In this document: piece by piece, positions 7,048-14,572 of the stretch
How the letters are laid out: each line of letters begins with the position of its first letter
Position numbering within the stretch: the stretch's first letter is position 1
Source of the DNA: CAYPCH01 sp964409165
GTDB taxonomy: Bacteria > Bacillota > Clostridia > Acetivibrionales > Acetivibrionaceae
Assembly (NCBI GenBank): GCA_964409165.1
Contig: CAYPCH010000075.1
Span: forward strand, 1 to 18,647
Reading direction: 5' to 3'
Length of the DNA stretch: 18,647 nt
Notes under the pieces: generated by a model
The model's database searches: none
What the model was told of the DNA's origin: nothing
What the model saw: the letters and a program-made list of their open reading frames with translations, nothing else
Program-made: the position numbers and the translations under genes

Positions 7048-8745
7048 GTGCCGATAATTGGAATTGATTTAGGTACCACATACAGTCTGGTATCATGTTA
7101 TGTTGATAATGAATGTATTATTATACCTAATGCTGAGGGCGAACGTTTGACGCCTTCTGTGGTAAGTGTTTTTGAAAATGGAGATGTAATAGTCGGAAGA
7201 GCTGCAAAAGAAAGATTTACTACGTACCCTAAGGTCACGGCAGCGGCATTTAAAAGGTATATGGGTACAAACAAAAAGTATAGCTTGGGAAAATATAGTT
7301 TTACACCTACGGAACTATCGTCTTTTATTATTAAGTCTCTAAAGGCTGATGCAGAGGCATTTCTTAAATGTAAAATAAGTGAAGCGGTTATCAGTGTGCC
7401 TGCGTATTTCAATGATGAGCAGAGGCGTGCCACAAAATATGCTGGTGAATTGGCTGGACTTAGAGTAGAACGCCTTATAAATGAACCTACTGCAGCAGCA
7501 GTTGCATATGGATTGCACCAGGAAGAGGAAGAGAGGAAGTTTCTTGTATTTGACCTTGGAGGAGGAACTTTTGACATTTCGATTCTTGATTTGTTTGGTG
7601 AGCTGATGGAAGTAAGAGCAGTGGCAGGGGATAATTTTCTTGGTGGTGAAGATTTTGATGAGTGCATTATAAATTGCTTTCTTGAACGATTTAACTTAAA
7701 AACAGACTCGTTTGATTTGAAAATATTAAACACCATTAAGAAACAAGCGGAGAAATGTAAAATAATATTGTCGGAGAACGACGAAGCTGAAATGAATTGT
7801 ATAATTAACAATAAAAGTTATAGTTTGAGCATAACAAACGAAGAGCTCGAGTCTATGACCAGTAAACTGTTGTTAAGACTTAAAAAGCCTATACTGAGGG
7901 CTTTGAGAGATTCTTCAATTAGTTACGATGATATTGACGATATAATCTTGGTTGGAGGATCAACAAAAATGCCGATAATTCGTTCTTTTAATGCAAAAGC
8001 ATTCGGAAGGCTACCTTTGTGTCATCTGAACCCGGATGAGGTTGTAGCATTAGGAGCAGGAGTATATGCCGCAATGAAGGAGCGGAATGAGAATTTAAGA
8101 GAGAATGTATTGACTGACGTATGCCCGTATACTTTAGGTGTTGACATAGCAGTAGATAATGGTTACGGTGAACTGGAACCAGGACGGTTTTTACCGATTA
8201 TTGAAAGAAATACTACAATTCCTTATAGCAAGGTAGAAAAGCTATACAATGCTTACGATTTTCAAAATAAGATATGTGTGGGTATATATCAGGGGGAAAG
8301 TCGGCTTGTGGAAAACAATATTAAACTTGGTGAGGTAGTTATAAATATACCTTCTGCTTTAAAAGGCCAATCAGCAATTGATGTTAGGTTTACATATGAT
8401 ATTAATGGAATTCTCGAGGTTGAGGTTATATCAATTGAAACGGGTGAGAAAAAAAGACAGGTTCTGATAAATAGCAGTACCAAAATGACTGGGGAACAAA
8501 TTGAAAACCGTTTAAAAGAGCTTGAAAAAATAAAAATTCATCCGCGGGAAGATTCAAAAAATCAGTACCTTATAGCCAAAGGTGAAAGGCTTTATGAGGA
8601 AACTCTTTCTGATCTGAGATATCGTATTGCCAATGCACTTGAGAATTTTGAATCGGTGCTCAACAGGCAGAATCCGGCTGAAATAAAATGTGAAGCAGAA
8701 AGGTTTGAAGAGTTTCTAAACAATATAGAAGATGCGGAGATATAA
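7048..8745 (+). CDS. hscC: HscC-type Hsp70 family chaperone
   Basis: An Hsp70 ATPase of 565 aa when started at the GTG at 7048, giving the usual short N-terminus M-PIIGIDLGTTYS. The same frame is open from GTG codons at 7021 and 7039, but none has a good ribosome binding site, so the start is uncertain. The nucleotide-binding domain is complete: phosphate-1 loop IGIDLGTT (4-11), lysine in FKRYMG (about K69), phosphate-2 loop FDLGGGTFD (168-176) and adenosine motif VGGSTKMP (302-309). The linker region reads DVCPYTLGV (357-365), as I recall for HscC, rather than the VLLLDVTPLSLG of DnaK. The substrate-binding beta domain is followed by only a short helical lid, and no EEVD tail is present; the overall length matches HscC (about 556 aa in E. 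coli) and is below that of DnaK. A J-domain gene begins 1 bp after the stop, and a DUF1266 gene follows, as expected for a specialised Hsp70/J pair. Confidence 0.88.
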   Translation: MPIIGIDLGTTYSLVSCYVDNECIIIPNAEGERLTPSVVSVFENGDVIVGRAAKERFTTYPKVTAAAFKRYMGTNKKYSLGKYSFTPTELSSFIIKSLKADAEAFLKCKISEAVISVPAYFNDEQRRATKYAGELAGLRVERLINEPTAAAVAYGLHQEEEERKFLVFDLGGGTFDISILDLFGELMEVRAVAGDNFLGGEDFDECIINCFLERFNLKTDSFDLKILNTIKKQAEKCKIILSENDEAEMNCIINNKSYSLSITNEELESMTSKLLLRLKKPILRALRDSSISYDDIDDIILVGGSTKMPIIRSFNAKAFGRLPLCHLNPDEVVALGAGVYAAMKERNENLRENVLTDVCPYTLGVDIAVDNGYGELEPGRFLPIIERNTTIPYSKVEKLYNAYDFQNKICVGIYQGESRLVENNIKLGEVVINIPSALKGQSAIDVRFTYDINGILEVEVISIETGEKKRQVLINSSTKMTGEQIENRLKELEKIKIHPREDSKNQYLIAKGERLYEETLSDLRYRIANALENFESVLNRQNPAEIKCEAERFEEFLNNIEDAEI

Positions 8746-8746
8746 A

Positions 8747-10036
8747 ATGAGCATATGGGAAGTATTGAATATCAATGAAACCACTGATAAGAGGGAGATC
8801 AAAAAAGCTTATGTAAGATTGCTTAAGGAGAACCATCCGGAGGATAACCAAGAAGGGTTTATTAAGCTAAGGGAAGCTTATGAGCATGCTTTAAGTTTTG
8901 CGGATTCTGTGAGCCGAGCAAGTTTATCGGTAAAGTCAGACGATAATATGTTAATTGATATGAAGTTACAGAATGAAGTTTTAGCAAGTCAAAAGGATGA
9001 AGAAGAAATAGTTGAGGCTAAGAAAATTAATATTGAATGGAAATATAATCATTTTGACCATAAAACAGAAATTGAGAATGTCTTCAGACTATTGACTTCA
9101 TTATACGGAGATATTTTCAAAAGAAGAAATATAGAAAGCTGGCGTAAGCTGTTTTTAAATATATCCTTAAATGAATATCAGCAGTTATGCCGTAACGCAT
9201 ACCTTTTTTTCAATGACAATTTCCACTTGACACACGATATATGGCAATTGCTAAACGATGAGCTGTTGTTGAGTGATAACTTCCAATTCAGGTGGCAGGG
9301 ACTTGTTCAATTTGATTACGGACTTAACCTTGATTGCTTTGAGCCTAACGAAGAGCTTGATTATGAGAGTTATCTGAATATAAGGTTTTATGCTTTTATG
9401 GCATTAAGAAAAGGGAAATATGAGGATGCTGCTACAAAATCCGAGGAAGCTGAAAAGATATTTAAAAGGGACCCAGTACTTTTCCGAATTAAAGGTATTT
9501 CTTATTATATGCTTGAAGATAATGAGAAATCTTTAGATGCGTTTTCTAAAGCTCTTTCGCTAAATGAAGAGGATTTGGACTCATTGCTTTATAGGGGCAA
9601 GATAATGCTCAAAAAAAATGATTTTAATTTGGCGAAGAGGGATTTCAAAAAGGTTGTTAAGCTTGATCCTGACTGCATTGAAGGATCTAAAGGTATTGTT
9701 TATGCACTCTACGGTTTAAAGAGATTTATAAGCGCAGGACGATTTGCGAAAAAATTAACAAAGAAAAACCCTCAAGATATGGAACTTGATATTATGTTTT
9801 CTAAGGGTTTTGGGTTTCAAATAACCACTGAAATTATCAAATACATTAGATGGTACAAGGTAAAAGAAAAAGAGAATGTTTTTTTGAACCTTTTACCTGT
9901 AATTGGTATTGGTTTTTTACCGTTTATACTTCTAATTATTTTGGCATATGTACCAATGCTAATTCCTATAATTTTCATATTGGGAATATTGTACATTACT
10001 TCCCCACTAAGGAGGAAACAAAGGTATGAGAAATAA
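8747..10036 (+). CDS. Membrane-anchored J-domain/TPR co-chaperone with HPE in place of HPD
   Basis: I start this 429-aa protein at the ATG at 8747, 7 bp after GGAG (8736-8739) and 1 bp after the hscC stop; an in-frame ATG at 8732 lies inside the end of hscC and lacks a good site. Residues 2-48 form a J domain (WEVLNINETTDKREIKKAY, then LREAYEHAL), but the catalytic loop reads H30-P31-E32-D33, so the Asp of HPD, which normally triggers Hsp70 ATPase, is Glu. A helical middle part follows, then TPR-like repeats at about 212-310 (for example AFSKALSLNEEDLDSLLYRG). Two C-terminal membrane helices lie at about 380-400 and 402-418, ending in a basic tail, so the J domain should be cytoplasmic and membrane-tethered. 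It resembles the DjlB/DjlC co-chaperones of HscC in layout. The next gene overlaps its end by 11 bp. Confidence 0.85.
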   Translation: MSIWEVLNINETTDKREIKKAYVRLLKENHPEDNQEGFIKLREAYEHALSFADSVSRASLSVKSDDNMLIDMKLQNEVLASQKDEEEIVEAKKINIEWKYNHFDHKTEIENVFRLLTSLYGDIFKRRNIESWRKLFLNISLNEYQQLCRNAYLFFNDNFHLTHDIWQLLNDELLLSDNFQFRWQGLVQFDYGLNLDCFEPNEELDYESYLNIRFYAFMALRKGKYEDAATKSEEAEKIFKRDPVLFRIKGISYYMLEDNEKSLDAFSKALSLNEEDLDSLLYRGKIMLKKNDFNLAKRDFKKVVKLDPDCIEGSKGIVYALYGLKRFISAGRFAKKLTKKNPQDMELDIMFSKGFGFQITTEIIKYIRWYKVKEKENVFLNLLPVIGIGFLPFILLIILAYVPMLIPIIFILGILYITSPLRRKQRYEK

Positions 10037-10763
10037 TGCAAAGCAACTGATATGGAAATTGTTTTTAAGCGTGACTTCTAGATATGACCCGTTTGAGGAT
10101 TACTTGGTGATGGAGAAACGTGGGTTTTGGAATAGTGTAAAAAAAGATAAAATAGAAATTACTCAGGAGCTGTTGCAAGGATTTCAAAAGTCAGAGAGCA
10201 AAATTGTAATGATGAGACTTGAGAGTGGAATGAGTGGATACCTTTTATATTTTTGCAATGTTAGCAACGAGGAAGAATTAAAGTGTAGGGTAGAGGATTT
10301 CTTAGGCGGAAGTCGGGTGAACAAAATATTTAACGAAAAAAGGAGCGAACTGATATCTTTGCCTCAGAAGAGGAGGAAAGAGTATATTACGTCCTTTGGG
10401 TATGACAATAAAATATTAAGACAATATTTATTTATAAATCAGTATGATAAAATGTTACCGCCCTCAGGAATATTGGCTTTTGACATAAGCAACTGTGTCA
10501 GGATGTGTCGTTTTGGACTGCATTTAGGATATATAAATGAAAAAGAGCTTATGGAATATCTGCATAAAGCAGCTGTCCTGGCGCGAAAGCATTATACTGG
10601 TTTTGAGGAATATGGATTATCTGCAACCGCCGGTTTGTTGTTTTACTCTTTGGTCACTAATACTCAGTATACATATGATTATATTGGAAGTTTGAAAAAG
10701 CTGATGATGCAACCATACAGTTATTTTAAAAACCTTGACTGGAATATGGATTTAGGCAGTTAA
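10026..10763 (+). CDS. DUF1266 domain-containing protein (YbeR/YbeU type)
   Basis: This 245-aa soluble protein overlaps the J-domain gene by 11 bp and uses GGAGG at 10011-10015, so it is translationally coupled third in the hscC operon. Residues about 147-210 match what I know of DUF1266: GILAFDISNCVRMCRFGLHL, then GYINEKEL, then a helix with a Phe-centred segment (HYTGFEEYGLSATAG). The C-terminal PYSYFKNLDWNMDL resembles the Trp-containing end of that domain. Residues 1-145 are not recognisable to me. E. coli YbeR and YbeU, also DUF1266 proteins, are encoded beside hscC, djlB and djlC, which supports both the family call and a shared process. Biochemical function is unknown; it could be a client or regulator of the chaperone pair. 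Confidence 0.8.
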   Translation: MRNNAKQLIWKLFLSVTSRYDPFEDYLVMEKRGFWNSVKKDKIEITQELLQGFQKSESKIVMMRLESGMSGYLLYFCNVSNEEELKCRVEDFLGGSRVNKIFNEKRSELISLPQKRRKEYITSFGYDNKILRQYLFINQYDKMLPPSGILAFDISNCVRMCRFGLHLGYINEKELMEYLHKAAVLARKHYTGFEEYGLSATAGLLFYSLVTNTQYTYDYIGSLKKLMMQPYSYFKNLDWNMDLGS

Positions 10764-10803
10764 GGTATACGTGAAATATTACTTTTGCTAAAGAATCAAT
10801 TTT

Positions 10804-10832
10804 TTGACATGAATAGTACATGATATTATAAC
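10804..10832 (+). promoter_or_regulatory. Promoter of the HAD phosphatase gene
   Basis: A perfect TTGACA (10804-10809) is spaced 17 bp from TATAAC (10827-10832), 21 bp upstream of the ATG at 10854. The short leader leaves room only for the binding site. Confidence 0.65.
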
Positions 10833-10853
10833 AAAAGAGGTGTGAATTAAATA

Positions 10854-11648
10854 ATGATTAAACTTATAGCAACCGACATGGACGGTACATTACTAAAAAG
10901 CAACGGAGAACTGCCAAATGGCTTTTACGAGCTTTTTAACACCCTGACCAATAAGGGTGTTTATTTTGTTGTTGCAAGCGGGCGCCAATATCATACATTG
11001 CTTGATAATTTTGGCCAACTAAAGGATCAGATGATATTTATAGCTGAAAATGGAGCAATTGTAATGCATCATGGAAAAGAACTGTTTTGCTTGGCAATTG
11101 AGCGAAAAAAGGCAAGGGAGATAATCGGGGATATAAGGGAAATAGAGAATTGCGAGATAGTCCTCTGTGGGAAAAAAAGTGCATATATTGAAACCTCTGA
11201 ACCGGATTTTTGGTCTGAGGCTAAAAAATACTATAGAGAGTGCCAAAGGGTCGGTGATTTACTGGCTATAGATGATGATGTGCTTAAAATAGCTGTTTAT
11301 GATTATGCAGGAAGTGAGAATTGCTTTAATAAGCTTTATCCTAAATGGGGTGATTCTTCGAATGTTATAATTTCTGGAAAGCATTGGATAGACTTTGGAA
11401 GACCGGATGTGGACAAGGGAGTTGCGTTAAAGCACATACAAAGTGATTTAGGTGTGTCATATAATGAATCCTTGGTTTTTGGGGATTATTTCAATGATGT
11501 TCCCATGATGGAAGCGGCATATTACAACTATGCGATGGAGAATTCCCCTTATGAAGTAAAGACAAAAGCCCGTTTTACAGCACCTTCCAATGATGACGAG
11601 GGAGTGATGAAAGTAATAGAAACGCTGATTAGTGAAGGTTTGATCTGA
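10854..11648 (+). CDS. Cof-type HAD-IIB family phosphatase
   Basis: A 264-aa member of the Cof subfamily of haloacid dehalogenase-like hydrolases, cytoplasmic Mg-dependent phosphatases that act on sugar phosphates, flavin or pyridoxal phosphate. All four catalytic motifs are present: I, DMDGT with nucleophile D8 and acid/base D10; II, ASGR with S42; III, K188 in the VDKG segment; IV, GDYFND with D211 and D215. The C2-type cap lies between motifs II and III. The length is normal for the family. The start is preceded by AGAGGTG (10838-10844) and a good promoter. It is separate from the chaperone operon upstream and points toward the minus-strand pair downstream. The substrate cannot be told from sequence. 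Confidence 0.92.
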   Translation: MIKLIATDMDGTLLKSNGELPNGFYELFNTLTNKGVYFVVASGRQYHTLLDNFGQLKDQMIFIAENGAIVMHHGKELFCLAIERKKAREIIGDIREIENCEIVLCGKKSAYIETSEPDFWSEAKKYYRECQRVGDLLAIDDDVLKIAVYDYAGSENCFNKLYPKWGDSSNVIISGKHWIDFGRPDVDKGVALKHIQSDLGVSYNESLVFGDYFNDVPMMEAAYYNYAMENSPYEVKTKARFTAPSNDDEGVMKVIETLISEGLI

Positions 11649-11837
11649 GTAGTTTGTGAAATTCTTGTTGAAGACATTTGCTTTGGAGAATATATGTAGA
11701 TATTCCCCAGGAAATGTAGAATTAAGGGCGTGAGAAAGCCATATTCCTTTTAACCCACATACTAAATGTAACAGAATTCGTTTCTATAAGAAAGGTATGA
11801 GCTTTAAGCCTTTTTACATAAATATTAGCATTAGTGC

Positions 11838-12497
11838 TTAACTTTGCCTATTTACAATATTTGCAATGTCTTTTATAAGATTTTCCAAGATTAATCCGTC
11901 ATACTTTGCGACAGTAATATTTTTTGACAGTGATAATACTTTTTGCTCTTTGCTTATTAGGAACAAGCCGTCTTCAAAGTCTACAGAAGAGTAAGCTCCG
12001 TCATCTGCGTTTTTCTCAAGAATAAACAAAAGCTTTTGATTTTTTTTGACTTTTGTCTGATAATTATTACTTGAGGCATGACCTAACTGGCTGAAGGTTA
12101 TCTCTTTAATATCCTTATCACCTAAAATTACATTTTCAATCTGGATCTTCACTTGAGTTACATCAAAAGTTAGTTCTTTGTCGGGGAAAAGAGTGCTGAA
12201 CTTGATGTCTAAAGGATTGGTTCCAGTATTTGATTTTAAGCTCTTTGTTTTTGTTACTCCGTCTGAGACAACTTTACCGACAACTACGAGGTCAGCAGGT
12301 TGTAAAAGGGCGTCCAGATTCTTTGCCGGCATTCTGAGTCCCTGAAAGCAATCTGAGCCTACATTTTTTGAAGATATATCGGGGTTCATATTATAATCAA
12401 CTCTATTACTTTCAAAAGAATATACTATTCCTACGGTTATAAATAAAGCTAATAGTACAATGGTAACAAGTAGATATTCGTTTAGAAATTTGTTCAT
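11838..12497 (-). CDS. Membrane-anchored exported protein of unknown function, 219 aa
   Basis: I start this at the ATG at 12497 because the site AAGGAA (12505-12510, minus strand) lies 7 bp away; another ATG 6 bp upstream is too close to it. Residues 1-7 are followed by one membrane helix (about 8-26) and no clear signal-peptidase site, so the remaining roughly 190 residues should be outside the cell. The outer part has the repeated beta pattern of a small domain seen in many Firmicutes surface proteins: DLVVVGKVVSDGV, then VTQVKIQIENVILGDKDIKE, then KKNQKLLFILEK, then DGLFLISKEQKVLSL. These strands recall proteins in which a secreted domain measures or binds something, but I know no function. 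It lies 41 bp after the pseudo-metzincin gene and is likely co-transcribed with it. Confidence 0.75.
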   Translation of the reverse strand: MNKFLNEYLLVTIVLLALFITVGIVYSFESNRVDYNMNPDISSKNVGSDCFQGLRMPAKNLDALLQPADLVVVGKVVSDGVTKTKSLKSNTGTNPLDIKFSTLFPDKELTFDVTQVKIQIENVILGDKDIKEITFSQLGHASSNNYQTKVKKNQKLLFILEKNADDGAYSSVDFEDGLFLISKEQKVLSLSKNITVAKYDGLILENLIKDIANIVNRQS

Positions 12498-12538
12498 ATG
12501 CATATTCCTTTCGATTGTATTTGTGATGGATGATATTC

Positions 12539-13147
12539 TTACTGGTACAGCTTTTTCAATTCACCTATATCGTAAGGCTGAGGAACTGTATAATCTTGAT
12601 TAAAAGGGTTCATTATTGATACTGTATATTTAGCTGGAAAACCAAAACAGCATATATGACCAAGTGAACGCCGTACAGCTAGTTCTGTAATGTCTGGAGG
12701 CAAATCTTTTGCTGATGGATTTATAAATACTTGGGCATAATCTACTTTCAGGTCTGACTTAAACAAACCGTCATTCTTAAACATATTTCCGTACGAGTCA
12801 TACAAAAGTGTTGATGCAACTGTAAGAGAGCCCCATTCGCAAGGCCAGTCGGACTTTTCTACAAAATCAATATTTGAATTATCAAAACCTGATATGTGTG
12901 CTGAAACGTAATTTTCGCTGTTATCGGTCCATACTTTGCATGAATCGTATATTTGACTTTTTAAAGTCTCATTTACCATGCTATTGTTTACTTTGAAAGA
13001 AAGAAAACTGTGACCATAATTGATACTATATGCAACATGTCCCCATCTTAACTCCGGGAAATATTCAACAGCATATGCTGGAGTCAGGAAAATGATAGAA
13101 GACAGAATAGCAAACAATAGAGCGATTGTGGTTATGCAATATTTCAT
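12539..13147 (-). CDS. Secreted metzincin-like protein with degenerate zinc site
   Basis: The start is taken at the ATG at 13147, 7 bp after AAAGGAAG (13155-13162, minus strand); the frame is open to an ATG at 13168. It gives a clean signal peptide of 26 residues ending AYA, so the mature protein of about 176 residues is exported. The C-terminal third follows the order of a matrixin-type zinc protease: a helix TELAVRRSLGHICCFGF where HExxHxxGxxH is expected, then SIMNP (177-181, the Met-turn), then PYDIGELKKLY at the end. The zinc motif is broken: His1 is R160, Glu is S161, the second His (H164) is kept, and the last His is Phe. A proteolytic role is therefore unlikely; binding is more plausible. 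The family call is from pattern only. It heads a two-gene operon with its own promoter. Confidence 0.7.
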   Translation of the reverse strand: MKYCITTIALLFAILSSIIFLTPAYAVEYFPELRWGHVAYSINYGHSFLSFKVNNSMVNETLKSQIYDSCKVWTDNSENYVSAHISGFDNSNIDFVEKSDWPCEWGSLTVASTLLYDSYGNMFKNDGLFKSDLKVDYAQVFINPSAKDLPPDITELAVRRSLGHICCFGFPAKYTVSIMNPFNQDYTVPQPYDIGELKKLYQ

Positions 13148-13193
13148 CGAATATCTTCCTTTCATCATAAAAATATTACCTCTTTGTAAAAAA

Positions 13194-13222
13194 ATTTTAG
13201 TTTAAAATGCAGATTAAGTCAA
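13194..13222 (-). promoter_or_regulatory. Promoter of the exported-protein pair
   Basis: On the minus strand TTGACT (plus 13217-13222) and TAAAAT (plus 13194-13199) are exactly 17 bp apart and sit about 47 bp upstream of the chosen start of the metzincin-like gene. Confidence 0.65.
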
Positions 13223-13470
13223 TAAAACTCAACAATATTTAATATTTTTGAAATATTTTTAAAACATTTAGCCTTAAAGATAAAAACTGCTTTTTTACAT
13301 ACGCTAAATATGAAGGGCAAAGAGGAGGGGATTAGGGAAGCAAAGGATAAAATGTAGTAAAGCTCATAAGACTATAGTAGAGTTCATAACAAACTTTATT
13401 GTATTCGGCGTTGTTTTAAATGGTACTAACAGCGTATAATCAGGACGAATGCATCAAATTTTCTGCGTAC
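13223..13470. other. AT-rich intergenic DNA without a recognised gene
   Basis: This 248-bp stretch separates the minus-strand promoter at 13194-13222 from the tandem repeat at 13471. A purine-rich run (AAGAGGAGGGGATTAGGG near 13319-13338) looks like a ribosome binding site but leads to an ATG followed at once by TAG. I see no other supported feature. Confidence 0.5.
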
Positions 13471-13674
13471 TCAGTTAGTTCATCAATTGTTTTGTGCTGT
13501 GTAGTCAGTTTAATTGTTTTGTGTTTTGTGCTGTATAGTTAGTTTGATTATTTTGCGTTTTGCGCTATGTCGTTAGTTTAATTGCTTTGCGTTTTATACT
13601 ATGTCGTTAGTTTAATTGCTTTGCGTTTTGTTCTATGTCGTTAGCTTATTTATTTTATGTTGCTTCCCTGTATA
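13471..13674 (+). repeat. 34-bp direct tandem repeat, about six units
   Basis: Five complete units of exactly 34 bp begin at 13471, 13505, 13539, 13573 and 13607, and a degraded sixth runs from 13641. The common unit starts TTAGTTTAATTGCTTTGCG and continues TTTTGTTCTATGTCG. Units 4 and 5 differ at only 2 positions, while divergence rises toward both ends. There are no unique spacers, so it is not a CRISPR array. It lies in non-coding DNA between two minus-strand transcription units. Confidence 0.9.
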
Positions 13675-13818
13675 CTCCTTGTTACACTCATAGATTTCTA
13701 TGAGAATGGGAGGATAATTACATCATGTCAGGATGTATTTTTTGCAGCGGTATCAACTGCAATATTAGAATACATCTTTTTTAAAAAAAAGAATAGTGCC
13801 AAAGGTAACGACTTTTAC

Positions 13819-13895
13819 GTGACTTTAGTCACTATTTTTTTTGAAAAAACGTGACTTTAGTCACTTTTCTTTTTGCAAAACGTGACTAAAGTCAC
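13819..13895. repeat. Three spaced palindromes GTGACT(TT/AA)AGTCAC
   Basis: Fourteen-bp near-perfect palindromes lie at 13819-13832, 13851-13864 and 13882-13895, with start-to-start spacing 32 and 31 bp. The first two read GTGACTTTAGTCAC; the third is the exact reverse complement. The flanks also repeat (ACGTGAC before, T-runs after). On the minus strand they follow the stop of the DUF4255 gene by 1 bp, and two of the hairpins are followed by GTTTTTT or GTTTTG, so they could be tandem, bidirectional terminators. The helical-phase spacing would also suit protein binding. Confidence 0.85.
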
Positions 13896-13896
13896 T

Positions 13897-14472
13897 TTAT
13901 AGGTTGTTTTTCCTAAAAAGGAAATTCCTATCAATAGCGTTATCTACAGTATTTGCTTTTGAGGATTCAATAAATACGGGAGAGATTGTATAAAAAAGAG
14001 CAAGTCTGTTAGGGGTATCTGTAGAGGTCCAGAGCTTTATTTTTCTTTCAAAAGAAAGATTGTTCAATTCAACTCTTAAAGGTTCACCGTTTTCCTTGTT
14101 TGATTTTGAAGCTGATAAGTTAATAATGGAATTATCATGCATTACTTGTAATATACGCCCAAGTAGTCTCTGTTCTGAAGCTGCTCTTGACTTAAATTCG
14201 GCATAAGTATTAAGAACAAACATATAATAGAGAGTGAGTGAAAGCGGAGGATGCTGTTTGTTTTCGTAATCCATGCTAATTAAGTCTATCTGCTTAAAAT
14301 ACATATTCTCCCTTATATCATATAGATGGAGAGAAAGTACATAATCACCATCATCAAAAGGAGAACACAGAAGTATAGTATCTGGATTCGGGATAGGATC
14401 TGGACACATATTCTCTCTGAGTACCCGAAGCAGAACATTTCCTATATCCGATATAACTGAATATCCTGACAA
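13897..14472 (-). CDS. Orphan DUF4255 (Pvc16/Afp16-like N-terminal domain) protein
   Basis: A 191-aa protein starting at TTG 14472 with AGGTGTG (14478-14484, minus strand) ahead of it. It fits DUF4255 along almost its whole length: VISDIGNVLLRVLRENM (6-22), YVLSLHLYDIRENMYFK (44-60), PPLSLTLYYMFVLNTYAEF (75-93), EQRLLGRILQVMHDNSII (100-117), then LNNLSFERKIKLWTS (136-150) and LALFYTISPVFIES (157-170). DUF4255 is the N-terminal domain of Pvc16/Afp16, the tail terminator that caps the tube and sheath of extracellular contractile injection systems and related phage-tail clusters. No sheath, tube, baseplate or ATPase gene lies within this window, so it is isolated here. The last 20 residues are not family-like. 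It could be a relict or a reused single domain. Confidence 0.82.
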   Translation of the reverse strand: MSGYSVISDIGNVLLRVLRENMCPDPIPNPDTILLCSPFDDGDYVLSLHLYDIRENMYFKQIDLISMDYENKQHPPLSLTLYYMFVLNTYAEFKSRAASEQRLLGRILQVMHDNSIINLSASKSNKENGEPLRVELNNLSFERKIKLWTSTDTPNRLALFYTISPVFIESSKANTVDNAIDRNFLFRKNNL

Positions 14473-14507
14473 TTAAACACACCTACTTAATAAAAGTTTG
14501 TATAATT

Positions 14508-14536
14508 ATTGTAACATTCTTACACAGAGGAGGCAA
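14508..14536 (-). promoter_or_regulatory. Possible promoter of the DUF4255 gene
   Basis: On the minus strand TTGCCT (plus 14531-14536) and TACAAT (plus 14508-14513) are spaced by 17 bp and lie about 36 bp upstream of the TTG start. Both boxes depart from consensus by two or fewer bases. Confidence 0.4.
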
Positions 14537-14572
14537 CATAAATAATAATTCAACTTAAAAAAAGCAACAAAG

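Noticed and set aside
7098..7811. 237-codon minus-strand ORF opposite hscC
   Set aside because: It is antisense to the conserved ATPase domain, has no recognisable motif and is typical of shadow frames opposite Hsp70 genes.
8732..8746. Upstream ATG for the J-domain gene
   Set aside because: It overlaps the end of hscC, and the GGAG site at 8736-8739 lies after it and serves the ATG at 8747.
11690..11816. Convergent terminator between the HAD gene and the minus-strand pair
   Set aside because: Hairpins GAATAT/ATATTC and AAAGG/CCTTT are short or mismatched and lack a good T-run for either strand; not strong enough to list.
13471..13674. CRISPR array
   Set aside because: Units follow each other directly with no unique spacers, and no cas gene is present.
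13725..13784. Very short Cys-rich ORF after GGGAGG
   Set aside because: Only about 19 codons, with a long gap between the site and ATG, in a repeat-rich non-coding stretch.
13657..13854. 65-codon plus-strand ORF with a hydrophobic start
   Set aside because: It has no ribosome binding site, begins inside the last tandem-repeat unit and runs through the palindromes, so its sequence is set by repeats rather than coding.
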